Of a DNA stretch of 64,000 bases, positions 13,213 to 24,562 are shown in pieces (the stretch's first letter is position 1; every line of letters begins with the position of its first letter). Below the pieces are notes generated by a model, which worked only from the letters and a program-made list of their open reading frames with translations, was not told the origin of the DNA and searched no databases. A program made the translations under genes and the position numbers. This DNA is from Mercurialis annua (Eukaryota; Streptophyta; Magnoliopsida; Malpighiales; Euphorbiaceae), in the NCBI RefSeq assembly GCF_937616625.2, contig NC_065574.1, positions 9,054,501 to 9,118,500 of the forward strand. Direction: 5' to 3'.

Positions 13213-13219
13213 ACCAACC
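13213..13219 (+). promoter_or_regulatory. AC element (ACCAACC) upstream of CSE
   Basis: ACCAACC lies 123 nt before the CSE start codon inside a C-rich stretch, with further ACCAAC-like words on both strands nearby (ttggtgaa at 13252-13259). AC elements (ACC[AT]A[AC]C) are the binding sites of the MYB factors that switch on lignin genes in xylem, which suits a lignin-pathway gene. The motif is seen; its function is inferred. Confidence 0.4.
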
Positions 13220-13341
13220 CCCACCCACCACTCAACTGGACCCCACCGTAGTTGGTGAAACCTCACCTTTAAAACTCTATTCCCTCCCCCTACCCAATCC
13301 TTTTTTCTCTGCAACACTGACCCAAAACGACACCCTACACC

Positions 13342-15391
13342 ATGTCGTCCGACACGCAGCAGCAGCCCAAAACGGCAGAGAATTTCTGGGGCGACATGCC
13401 GGAGGAAGAGTACTACGCGTCGCAGGGAGTGATAAATACGAAATCGTACTTTGAAACAGTTAACGGAAAGTTATTTACGCAGCGATTTGTACCGTTGGAT
13501 CAAAAAATCAAAGGGACGGTGTACATGACTCACGGTTATGGATCGGATACTGGTTGGTTGTTTCAGAAGATTTGTATTGAATACGCTACTTGGGGTTATG
13601 CTGTTTTTGCCGCTGATCTTTTTGGTCATGGTCGATCGGACGGCCTGCGTTGCTACATGGGTAAGTTTTTTATTTAAATTTTGAGTATTTTGTGATTTCA
13701 TTTTTTAGTTTTTTGTGTTATTTTTAATCTTTACGTATATTATTTGAAGAATATAAATTTAGAGTCAGAGAATTAGTATAATCAATAAAATCCATGTGCA
13801 TTTTATCTATTATTATTGAACATTATGTAAATTTAATGATAATCTTGCTTAGGAACTAAGTAATTATGTCACAAATTAGACAATGACGATTATAATATAG
13901 CATAATTTAATAGTATCTAGCATGAAGTTATAAATTACTTTGGTTATTAAAAATTTAAAACCTTTGAATGTACATCTTTAGAATTTTTCAGAGATTAATT
14001 TTCTGGATATAAAATCAAACAAAATCTTTTATCTGTTTTGTTCTTTTATGAAGTTTAACTAACTTGGCAGCAAAAGGAATATATATTATGATCCTTATCT
14101 GGTTAATAAAAAAGGTTAGAAATAGGTTGCAACTTAATTGCTAAAATGCATAGAATGAAAAATGTAGGAAGCTTTTATGACGTGGTAGGTAAGATAAAAT
14201 AAATTTATCTATTTAAAATTTTAGCTCGTTTGTAAAATTTAATATGATGTTTAATTTTTGTTAGTTAATCCATCATCGTTTCGCTCCTTGCTTAATATAT
14301 CAACAAAACATAAATGTATAATATTGCATTATATCAGCTCCAATCCAAATGGGTTATGAGCGTATATTATAAAGTTCAAATAGATGATAGAGCAAACTGA
14401 CAAAATTTAAAAGTTATAATATACTATCTGACAAACAATGAAATTCTTGATAGATAAATTCAGTTTCACTTGCTTAAAAATTAATTTACTCATTTAACTT
14501 ATACGCTTTGTTTGATTAGCACATATATTACTTTTATCACAAAAAATGTTTAATCCACACTTGCAAGATTTAAGGAGAAAATTGATAATTTAATTGAATT
14601 TTTTTTTATTAATTTAAATTTACACCACGACAACCTAATTTTTTCAAGTATGTCTTTGAGATCAAATTGAAAGCTGAAATTTATTTGAATTTGTAACTTG
14701 GTCAGGTGACTTGGAAAAAATTGCAGCCACGTCCTTATCGTTCTTCAAGCATGTTCGCTCTAGCGAACCATACAAGGATTTGCCAGCCTTCTTATTTGGC
14801 GAATCAATGGGTGGGCTAGCAACAATGCTAATGTACTTCCAATCAGATCCCAACACGTGGACGGGCTTGATTTTCTCGGCCCCACTATTCGTAATCCCAG
14901 AGCCAATGAAACCCAGCAAATTACATCTATTTATGTACGGCCTCCTCTTCGGAATAGCCGACACGTGGGCAGCAATGCCGGACAATAAAATGGTCGGCAA
15001 AGCAATCAAAGACCCCGAAAAGCTCAAAATCATAGCATCAAACCCTAGAAGATACACTGGCAAACCTAGAGTCGGAACAATGAGGGAAATTCAAAGAATG
15101 TGCCAGTATGTACAGGATAATTTTTCTAAGGTTACGGCGCCGTTTTTGACCGTCCACGGGACAGCCGATGGAGTGACATGTCCGACATCGTCCGAATTGT
15201 TGTATGAGAAAGGCGGTAGTGAAGATAAGAGCTTGAAAATATATGAGGGTATGTATCATTCTTTGATACAAGGTGAGCCTGATGAGAATGCTAACCTTGT
15301 TTTGAAAGATATGAGAGAGTGGATTGATGAGAGGGTTGTGAGGTATGGTTCTAATAAAATTGTTGATTTGAGTACAATTAGGGGAGACTAA
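13342..15391 (+). CDS. CSE: Caffeoylshikimate esterase (alpha/beta hydrolase, MAGL-like)
   Basis: Two exons, 13342-13660 and 14706-15391, join in phase across a GTAAG...TCAG intron to give 334 aa; the Arabidopsis enzyme is about the same length. CSE hydrolyses caffeoyl shikimate to caffeate and shikimate in monolignol (lignin) synthesis; the family also hydrolyses monoacylglycerols and lysophospholipids. Visible features are the start region NFWGDMPEEEYYASQGV, the oxyanion HG of YMTHGYGSDTG, the nucleophile elbow GESMGG with Ser140, Asp261 in HGTADGVTCP and His291 in EGMYHSLIQGEPDENA, a complete catalytic triad. There is no signal peptide, so it is probably cytosolic or membrane-associated. 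The C-terminus has a short extra tail after the 'REWIDE' helix. The start is the first ATG, preceded by a C-rich leader. Orthology rests on near-continuous similarity to Arabidopsis CSE (At1g52760) as I remember it. Confidence 0.95.
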
Positions 15392-15471
15392 AATTTGTTA
15401 TTCATTGTGGGAAATTTGGGTTTTGGTCCCATGTCTTAAGGTAACACGGATAAATGAATATGTTGTAATGG

Positions 15472-15477
15472 AATAAA
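15472..15477 (+). terminator. Poly(A) signal of CSE
   Basis: A canonical AATAAA lies about 80 nt after the CSE stop codon, in a T-rich 3' region. Confidence 0.5.
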
Positions 15478-15835
15478 ATTTGCAGCTTTTTTTTTTACTA
15501 TTTCTTTGTAAAGAACCAAATCTAATTTTATTTAAATTATATGTTACATATTAGAACAGAACGATGGTAATGTGTAATAATATACATGTATTGCGAATTA
15601 AAATATCAAACTATATGAGCAAGTTTAAGACTTAATTTAGTCTTTTTAATAGTACGATAGAAATTTTTAAATGTAGTCATTAGGTACATTTTTAAAAGGT
15701 TGAAATATTAATTTAAAAATTTAAAGTTAGATATTAAAATAGCATATTATGAAATGTTCAAACACTAATATTACAATTTTTCTATTATGAATAATTTTAA
15801 ATTTGTGAACAGTAAAGTTTACGTGAGATTAATAA

Positions 15836-16031
15836 CCTTAAGGCGCATGTGAGTTGGTAAGACCCTCTCTTAATTTAAGTCTTGAGGGTTCGAACCGTAT
15901 TCATGTATGTAGCCGTTTATAATTCGGGGTTAGAATTTGCCTTCATAAGAGACTTATCGTTTAAGTGTTGATTAATCTAATTGGAACCCGTTCAAAACAC
16001 CTTATATATTTTTGTACCAAAAAAAAAAGAT
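15836..16031 (+). mobile_element. tRNA-derived SINE, about 195 bp
   Basis: The element has a polymerase-III-type head: an A-box-like gtgagttggtaag (about 15849) and a B-box GGGTTCGAACC (about 15887). A tRNA-unrelated body of about 110 bp follows, then an A-tail of 10 residues at 16019-16029 preceded by ttttgtacc. That is the plan of plant SINEs. The flanks show only a weak candidate duplication (agattaat before, agataatg after). Non-coding and non-autonomous. Confidence 0.6.
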
Positions 16032-16463
16032 AATGATCACTTGTGCCAAATTTATGTCTTACTCGTTGGATGGAGAAATTCTTAGATAGACTCAGTTCAC
16101 CACGTCATCCGTAGACTAAACCTATCAAATTATGACACGTCATCAAAATAATAGTACTATTGTAATTTACTATTTAAAAGTGTAAATAAGTAATAAATAA
16201 AATTACGATATTGTCATTATTTTAATGACGTATCATAATATAATAGGTTAGTACACGAATGACGTGTTAGACTGAGTCTACCTAAGAATCTGGAATATTT
16301 CCAGCAAGTCAGTAACCAACTATCAACCCAGTCTGGCCCAATAAGGATTTCAACAGAGTTCTGTTGAGCCCAGTTACTATAAACAGCCTGTTGTGTTTCA
16401 TCTCTATTTTGCTGGATGCAGCATTGGCAAACATGAATCATCTTAAAGACTAGAGAAAATTAA

Positions 16464-19400
16464 GAGAAAATTACACCAAATCACCCAAAAACTCAAAATT
16501 TTGTATAAATAATCCAACTTTTTTTTTTTGAAAAAATCTCTAAATTTTAAAAAATTCTTTTCATTTCTACCTTTTAATAGTTGTGATTACTATTTTATCC
16601 ATATGGTGTATTTTACCTATTATATTTCCATTACACCTAATAATTTCTCCTCATTTTATATAAAACGGGCCAATACTAACCGAACCACCACCGGTCAGAG
16701 CATTATTGGCCGATCAACGGCCGGACCACCGCGGTCAACGCCCGGACCACCGCGGTCAACGCCCAGACCACCACCATTACTGGTTTGTGGTCTAACCATT
16801 TTTAATGGTTGGACCAATTTTAGTTAGATAATTAAAAATTAAATAAAACACCATTTTGTGGTTGAGGGGATTTGAACCCTTGACCTCTTATAAGAGAGAG
16901 GTTGTGCTTTGCCATTAATGCAAAGGCTAATTGTTGTCAACATTTACTCTATAATATATATGTATAACTGATTATAAATTTAAATTAACTTATTAGAATG
17001 AAATTAATTTATAATGTAAATTAAATATCAACTTAAATTAAATTTATTATAAGTTTAATATTAAATTAGTCTATTTAAATTTATTTATTTATTAAATATT
17101 TATACAATAAAAAAATAAAATATACATATATTTATATTTTATACAATTTATTAATATATAAGTAAAACTAGTAAAAATATTTCACTTTTTAAAATTGAAA
17201 AATATAATGGTTTAATGGTCGTGGTCGGATATGTGGTAGTGGGACCCCCGTGGTATGCGAAAACTCAATAAGAACTCAATATAAACTCAATGACGACTTA
17301 ATGTCAATTCAATGATAACTTAATGTCAATTTCATTATGTATACTATTAAAATTAATTTATAATATAACAAATAAACTAATAGTAACTTGAAAGTAAATT
17401 ATTTAAGGTTTTATTAAAATAAAATAAATCGAAAGTAATTTTAATATAAGTGAACTGAATATAAATTTAATATTAACTCAATGTCAACTCAATATAAACT
17501 CAAAGTAAACTTAATGTGAACTCAATATAAATTCAATATAAATTTAATGTTCACTGAATGTTAATTCAAAGTAAATGTTTTGATAAATAATTATAAATTT
17601 AAAATGAAATTATTTTATATTATTATATAAAATTATTTTTCTATAATTTATACTTTCAAAAATAAACTATAGTAGATTGAAAGTAAATTATTTAAGTTTT
17701 TATTACAGTAATTTGTGTAAATTTAATGTCAACTCAATATGGACTTAATGTCAACTCAATGACGACTCAATATCAACCCAATATCAACTCAATGTAAACT
17801 TAATGTCAACTCAATATAAATTTAATGTATTTTAGTAAGTATAATTTTAAAAATTAACTTAATATTAGCTCAATATAAATTTAATATTAACTCAATGTCG
17901 ACTCAATGTCAACTCAAAGTAATCCTAATATCAACTCAATGTAAACCTAATGTAAATCCGAAGTAATTTTTTAGTAAATTATTTTAATTTTAAAATGTAA
18001 ATTAATATCAACTTAATGTAAACTTAATAACTCAACGTCGACTCAATGTCAACTCAATGTAAACCTAATATCGACTCAATGTCAACTCAATATCAACTCA
18101 ATGTAAACCTAATGTCAATCCGAAGTAATGTTTTAGTAAATTATTTTAATTTTCAAATGTAAATTAATATCAACTCAATGTAAACTTAATAACTCAACGT
18201 CAACTCAATGTAAGTCTAATGGCGACTCTATGTCAACTCAATGTAAACCTAATTTCAATCCAAAGTAATTTTTTAGTAAATTATTTTAATTTTGAAATGT
18301 AAATTAATATCAACTGAATGCAAACTTAATAACTGAACGTCGACTCAATGTCAAACTAATATCGACTCAATGTCAACTCAATGTAAAGCTAATATCGACT
18401 CAATATAAACCTAATATCAACTCAATGTAAACTTAATATAAATTAAATTTAATATCAATTCAACGTCGACTCAATGTTAAGTGAATGTAAATCTAATATA
18501 AACTCAATGTAAAATTGATGTAAACTACATGTCAATTCAAAGTAAATGTTTTAGTAAATTATTATAATTTTAAAAATTAACTTAATATCAACTCAACGTC
18601 GACTTAATATCAATTTAATGACAGCTCAATGTCAACTCAATATAAACCTAATGCTAATTCAATGTAATCATAATGTTAACTCAGTGTAAATCTCATGTCA
18701 ATGCATGCAAACCTAATGTCAACTCAATATAAATTTAATGTCAATCCGAAATATTAAATTATTTTAATTTTGAAATGTAACTTAATATCAACTCAACGTA
18801 AACCTAATGTCAACTCGATATAAACCTAATGTCAACTCAATGTAAACTTGATAAAGGTTATATGTCAATTTAAAGCAATTTTTTTAGTAATTTATAATAA
18901 TTTTAAAAACTAACTTTATATCAACTAAATTAACTTATATAATTTATTTTGAGTTTATATCGAGTTGACATTAAGTTAATTGTGTTTCTAATACATTAAT
19001 TTATAAATTTATTTTAATTTAATTTACTTTAAGTTAATATTTAATTTACACTAGTATTAATTTAATTAGAATAAATTAATTTAAATTTTAACAAGCGTAA
19101 TATTTTATTAGTATTTTATAATAATATATTATTTATAATCAACCATTTTAATATGTTTGTATTTAGTTTAAATGCTTTCTTATACATTATTAAAGAGTAT
19201 ATGTATATATAATAAAGAGTAATTAAAGACAATAAACATGTCTTGCCTTGATGGTTAGACACATGGACAAAGTGTGAGAGGTTATGGATTCTATTCCTAC
19301 TAATAGCAAATTTGTATTTTATTTATTTCTTTTGAAATCTCACCACTATAGTTGACTGCCGTTGACCGCGGGTTGACTTCCGTTGACCGCGGGTTGACCG

Positions 19401-19687
19401 CGGTGGTCCGGCCGGTCGGACCGGAATTTGGCCGGTGGTCGGTGGCGGTTGGTTAGATTGTCTAACCAAATCTAGATTTGCCATGTGTCATCATTTGATT
19501 GACTCAAACATAGACTAATGAAATGTTGACAAATAACAAGTACAATATTGTCTCATTTTCTTTTATTTTGGGTTATAAGGGATTTTTGTAAACTTTTTAT
19601 TTTTTTTAAGAGATTTTTGCCAAAATCAAAATGGTGAGCGAAAAGTGAAACACCATAGCATTTTTAGGGAATTTGTGTAAAAAACCC
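16464..19687. mobile_element. 3.2-kb Mutator-like foldback element
   Basis: Perfect 9-bp duplications (gaaaattaa at 16455-16463 and 19688-19696) bound a 3,224-bp element whose two ends, roughly 500 bp each, are imperfect inverted repeats. Left arm landmarks are ttacaccaaat, ccggaccaccgcggtcaac (about two and a half 21-bp units at 16721-16772) and a tRNA-like ggatttgaacccttgacctc; their counterparts appear inverted at 19190-19680. The CpG-rich arms stand out against the AT-rich surroundings. The centre is a degenerate satellite. No transposase is encoded, so it must have been mobilised in trans. Nine-bp duplications point to the Mutator superfamily. Confidence 0.75.
17264..18960. repeat. Degenerate satellite built on an AACTCAATGT unit
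   Basis: About 1.7 kb consists of variations on a 10-11-nt unit (aactcaatgtc / aacctaatgta / gactcaatatc). A higher-order pattern of about 140-160 bp is marked by atgtaaattaatatcaact (about 17995, 18157 and 18297) and agtaaattattttaat. It fills the centre of the Mutator-like element. Units are interrupted and diverged in all frames, so it is not coding, and the lack of constant repeats with unique spacers rules out CRISPR. Confidence 0.85.
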
Positions 19688-19696
19688 GAAAATTAA

Positions 19697-20640
19697 TGTT
19701 GTTTATTATGATTAAGATTGTGCATTATCATTCTAAATTTAATTTCTAAGTAAGATTTAATTTGAATAACTGTTGGAACTTGAAAGTCCAGTAAAATTGA
19801 ACTTATTAAATACTATGAGTTCTGAACTTATGAACGAATGCTCACCCGGAATTATAATATACGAATACTATAACTTTTTAAACGTTGAACTAAAATGTTA
19901 GACAGCTTATGCTTACAAATTGAATTGTCGAATGCCACTTTTGTTTTCTCCAAAAGCATCGATTTTCTCATTTTACGCAATCTTCACAAATCCATAGCCT
20001 GGTCTACTATAGTTTATGCTTCTTTATGGAAAATTTTAATTCAAATGCACTGAATAAGGAAAAAGTAGTAAGTATTAAAAATCATTATTGTAGAAGTATT
20101 TGTGCGTAGGTTTGTTTAGGCGTTTGACTCTTCTCTTGTATAAAAAGAAAAAATCATAGGCTCAATTGCTAAAATAATCCCAATTTTTGTATATCTTTCA
20201 ATTTTAATACTAATATTTTGTTTAATAAAATTAACACTGAACTTTTGTTATATCTTTAAGAATAACAAATTGACAAATTCTTTAGCAAAAAATAAATAGT
20301 CTGATATCTGACATAAGAATTTTTTGTTTAAAAAGAGGGAGTCATCAAACGATATGGATTTTATAAATAAAATTCAAGTTGCTTCTTTATTTTTAATTTG
20401 TTCCACTTTTCATTTTTCTCTAATTATAATACTCATTTCTAAATATTAAGAGGGTTTTTAATTTATTAAACATTCCAACTTAAACTGCTGATTCATGTGA
20501 CGCTACATTATTCATTTTCGTCGATATTTTTATTAGAATACTATTCTTAAAAATATAGTTAAAGTTCCACATTAATTTAGTTAAACGTAAGAGTTAGTAT
20601 TAAAATTGAAAGACATGAAAAAGTTAGGTATCATTTTGGC
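19697..20640. other. Intergenic, no gene seen
   Basis: AT-rich, no gene or readable repeat border. Confidence 0.35.
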
Positions 20641-20678
20641 AATTAGGTCAAAATAAAAAGAAGAAGACGGCTTCTTAA

Positions 20679-20851
20679 ACGTGACGTGTCAAAAAGCAAA
20701 ACCGGTTTGTCCGTTGATGATTGGGACGCGTGCAGCTTTTTAATTGGTGGTTCAGCAATCGAGGTCTTTTTTGTAGATATTTTCAGTTCTTTAAGCGACG
20801 TGGGCACCTGCCCATTTCTAGTAGTTGCGGGGTCCACGACGTCGTATAAAG
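20679..20851 (+). promoter_or_regulatory. Orphan promoter-like cluster of ACGT elements with TATA box
   Basis: In 170 bp there are ACGTGACGTGTC (20679-20690), GACGCGTGC (about 20725), GACGTGGGCACCTGCC (from 20797) and CCACGACGTCGT (from 20834). These are ACGT-core sites of the kind bound by bZIP factors (ABRE, C-box). They are followed by TATAAAG at 20845-20851. GC content is well above the flanks. No recognisable gene starts downstream: an open frame on each strand crosses the patch but neither protein resembles anything I know. It may be a promoter relic, a non-coding transcript promoter or a transposon end. Confidence 0.3.
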
Positions 20852-21379
20852 AATATGTGAAGGCCTATGCTGATTTTGGACATTCTTGGCAATTTGTTGG
20901 CATGGGCTATTGTTTCTCGTTGAGTTTTTTGGGGTGATAATATTTGAAAATGTTGTTTGATTTTTTATTTATATTTGAAAAATAATTTGTTTAAATATTT
21001 ACTTGGTTAAACTGAAAGTGAAAGTTTAGTTGATGACTTGATGGTAGCTATTGCAGTTCCGTTAGTTTTTAAATAATCCCAAGTAGTTGGACAGTTTGTC
21101 CCATGGGTTTACATCATTGTTCATCCTAGTAACCAAATTTATTTCCTAATCTTGTCTCAATTCCCATCCAAAAAAAAAAATATAAAAATATCTATTTTCG
21201 GCACGCTGTTTACGAAAATATGTTCTATAATTAAAAAACTTTTAATTTTTTATTTTATTTATAAAACTATGTTTTTGATATACTTTTACTAGATATGTTT
21301 TTTGAAAAATGTACTTTTGTAAAAAAGAATTTAAAGAAGTGCAAAAAGGGGTATTTTTATAAAATTTTCAAAAAAAGGC

Positions 21380-22215
21380 GTTTGTGTTACCAACCTCATA
21401 ACGTCCGAACTTCAGGCGGGCTATCCTTGTTAATCATAGCTCGCCGAATAGATGAGTCCTTCAAAAGAGATCTCATCTTGCCAAAAGATGAGTTCTCCCT
21501 AATACTAAATGAATCGCCACAAGTGGGGTCCTCCATGATTGAGCTCCCCTCACCGAAAGACATCTAAAAGAGCCGATGTGGCACACGTCTCCACTATGCG
21601 CAAATATCGAAAAACCTGATTATTCACGTACATGAGAGCATGGGATAAAACCATGCTCTGATCAGCAATGTCCTACATCAACAAGGCTTATTAATACCAT
21701 ATTATCGGTGCTTAGGAAAGTATTTGTTTTTTTAGACTTATATTCATTATCTACTAAAACGCTTTTCCTGACTTAAGCATCAGTGCGGCTTTCAGACATC
21801 ACGGAAAGGCAATCTTGAAGTTTTTGAGTTGTATCATTTAGCGTAGTGAGTGTGGAATTTATTGTTTCATTGTTTCATTCAAACTGATATTATGATAGAT
21901 CCCTCAAGAGATGATATACCACCACCTATAGACGATGGAGTTCAAGAAGACGGACCACCGACGTTAAACTTGTTTCCTCTGGAAATGAAGAAAGGGAATC
22001 AAGTGATCTCCCACTAATTAGGAGAACAAACACAATAGTCAGAGCCACAGAAGGAGTACTAGTAGAGGAACCTGTCACCACTCATGCAATGTTTAAAGCT
22101 TTCACAGAGATCACCAACCTCCTGAGAGATATCAAGCAGTTCATGTTTCAACAATCGCGGGCCACAGTCCCGGAAAAGACCCATGTCGAGAACTCAGCCA
22201 CACCGGATGATTAAT
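21380..22215 (+). mobile_element. Ty3/gypsy-like retrotransposon fragment (LTR end plus gag start)
   Basis: The stretch at about 21760-21800 (cctgacttaagcatcagtg) resembles the conserved region near the end of many plant gypsy LTRs. It is followed at 21893 by an open segment that reads MIDPSRDDIPPPIDDG. After a frameshift it continues ESSDLPLIRRTNTI and FTEITNLLRDIKQFMFQQS to a stop at about 22215: a polar, gag-like, non-conserved protein. No protease, reverse transcriptase or second LTR is present. Compositionally it is much less AT-rich than its surroundings. It is a truncated, broken insertion; the family is inferred. Confidence 0.4.
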
Positions 22216-23985
22216 GAAAAAAGCCAATGTTTACTGAGCAACCGCAAAATGTTTTAAATTGCACGTTGCAGATTGTTTATTGATGAAGTAAATTTTACAT
22301 TAGCTCTAACATAGTTATTTTATTTATTCTAAAATTAGATGTTCTAACATTTAAATTTGGCCAAATAACTAAAAAATGCCAAATCTTTCATAAAAATTTC
22401 ACAATCAAATCTTTCAATTTTATCAAATTTGTCATGAAACGCATAATTTATTTTTAATTATGCCCAACTACACAATTTTGCTTGTGGTACTGATGTGTGG
22501 CAATGCTTCATTAACGCCACGTAGACGCCACATGAGCAAAATCACGTAGTTGGACATTATTGAAACGAAATCATGTAACTGTTTGTTTGTGTTTTTAAAT
22601 TAATATAATTGTTAACATGTTGATTCTTTTTAAAAATAACACATTCTCAATTTCTCAAGCCTCACTTGTTTCGTTTTATACTAACTTTCGGAGAATTAAT
22701 TTTTCAAGAAGTACAACTTTTGGAATATAACTTCATAAGAAATTTAATAAAAAATGTTTTTTTTTTCAATTTTTACTTTCTAGAAAGTCCAAACTTAATT
22801 TTAACATAACATATTATATTTTTAACTGAAAGACATAAATATCTATTTATATATCTTTACACTGTTAAATAAATTAATATTGTCTCTTTATATAAACGCG
22901 ATAAATAATTTAATTATTATTTGTTGATTCTTATTTTGCAATCCAAGTAATTTAAGTGAGTTTTAAATGTTAAAATACAAAGATTATCAATTTTATAGTT
23001 TGATTTTACATAATATAAAAATTATAACTAAAAAATTTAATTTTATTATTAAAAATAATTATAAAATAAAATAGGTATATCATATAAGAAAATTATTTAA
23101 ATTTTAGAAAAAAAATTAAAAATATATAAATTAGGAAAATATCATAAAAGTGTTAGAGAAGTTCTACTTACCTTTGTTCGATAAAATTTATTTTTCTAAT
23201 TAAAGTGAAATTAAAATTTTAATTTTTCAAAAAATAAAATATGTAAATTAAATCATATAGAAAAATCTTACGATTTTCTAAAAAAAAATTACATATTTTT
23301 ATTATTTATCCCCGACCAAATAAGGTTTTAATTAAAACACAGCCAGATTGCAATTTGAGGATCAAATCAAAGCGCCACTAGTCCACTTCTTCAACCACAA
23401 AACTAGCCACCATCCCACTATATCAACCAAACACTTTACGTGCTACTGTGGCCTAGCTAACTTGTCCTTGGCGGCTCGCAAGATAATTATAATTATCTTA
23501 AATAAATTTATAAAATTATTTCAAATCAAATATACGGTGAATAAAGTTTTTTTACTTATTTATAATGCAAATTTCTTTTCCTTTTCAACCTAAACATATA
23601 TTTTAATTTCTTATAATATTTTGTAATACTTTTTCTAATTTTATATAACCATTACAATATCTTGTATTTCTAAATTTACAAAAAAAAAAGCATTTGACTG
23701 ATAAATATATAGTTTAAAAAAATCTACAAAAATTATTTACTATTTTTATATTAAATTAATTATAAAAATTATTTTGATAAGTTATATCATAAATCCAGAG
23801 TGGTAACTATAAGAAAACAAATTAACCGTACATTTTTAAAGTAATAATAATATAACATAAAAATAATTATATTTTACAACATTAATATTATTAATAATAT
23901 AATTAAATAAAATTATATCTTGCAACATTAAAATTACTAATAATACAATTAAACTAATAATATAATTAAACTAATTATGTTGTTA
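22216..23985. other. Intergenic, no gene seen
   Basis: AT-rich. The part at about 22340-22580 (with gccacgtagacgccacatgag at its centre) has weak internal inverted symmetry and may be a worn MITE. The remainder shows nothing. Confidence 0.35.
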
Positions 23986-23989
23986 TAAT

Positions 23990-24500
23990 ACTAGCTCAAA
24001 TGGTATAAGCGCTAGACAGCAAACTGCTAGGTTGTGGGTTCGATTTCTCTCACAAGCGCTCCCCCCTCCGCAATTATCAAAAAAAAAATATAATTACTAG
24101 CTCAAATGGTATAAGCGCTAGGCAGCAAACTGCTAGGTCGTGGGTTCGATTCCTCCCACAAGCGCTCTCCCCTCTCCAATTATAAGAAAAAAATATATAA
24201 TTACTAGTTCAAATGGTATAAGCGCTAGGTCGTGGGTTCGATTCCTCCCACAAGCGCTCCCCCCTCTCCAATTATCAAAAAAAAAAAAAAATTACTAGTT
24301 CAAATGGTATAAGCGCTAGGCAGCAAACTGCTAGGTCGTGGGTTCGATTCCCCCCACAAGCGCTCCTCCTCCTCAATTATCAAAAAAATAAAATAATTAC
24401 TAGCTCAAATAGTATAAACGCTAGACAGCAAACTGCTAGGTCGTTGGTTCGATTCCTCCCACAAGCGCTCTCCATTTCCAATTATCAAAAAAAAAAATTA
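23990..24500 (+). mobile_element. Tandem array of five tRNA-derived SINE heads
   Basis: Five units start at about 23990, 24096, 24203, 24294 and 24399 (106, 107, 91, 105 and about 102 bp). Each has an A box (TAGCTCAAATGG), then 45 nt later, the distance found in tRNAs, a B box (GGTTCGATTCC). It continues with cacaagcgctcccc and an A-rich tail. Each unit begins straight after the previous A-tail at 'attact', so the array looks like serial insertion into A-tails. Unit 3 lacks 16 bp between two copies of gctagg. Acceptor-stem pairing is absent, so these are not tRNA genes. Confidence 0.7.
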
Positions 24501-24562
24501 CTCATATTCATAAATTAGATATTTCAAATGAATTATATATAAAATTTATCTCTTATAATTAA

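Noticed and set aside
14662..15063. 133-codon minus-strand frame opposite CSE exon 2
   Set aside because: Antisense shadow of CSE.
16528..16827. Open frame of 99 codons with RSTPGPP repeats
   Set aside because: It lies in the inverted arm of the Mutator-like element and reflects the 21-bp repeats there.
17264..18960. Regular repeats suggesting a CRISPR array
   Set aside because: Units are degenerate 10-11-mers without constant repeats and unique spacers, the sequence is plant nuclear DNA, and it sits inside a transposon.
21295..21567. 90-codon open frame
   Set aside because: Crosses from AT-rich spacer into the gypsy-like LTR region; Lys/Phe-rich low-complexity start; not supported as a gene.
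23990..24500. Five tRNA genes
   Set aside because: A and B boxes are well placed, but there is no acceptor stem pairing and each unit ends in an A-tail, so they are SINE-type derivatives.
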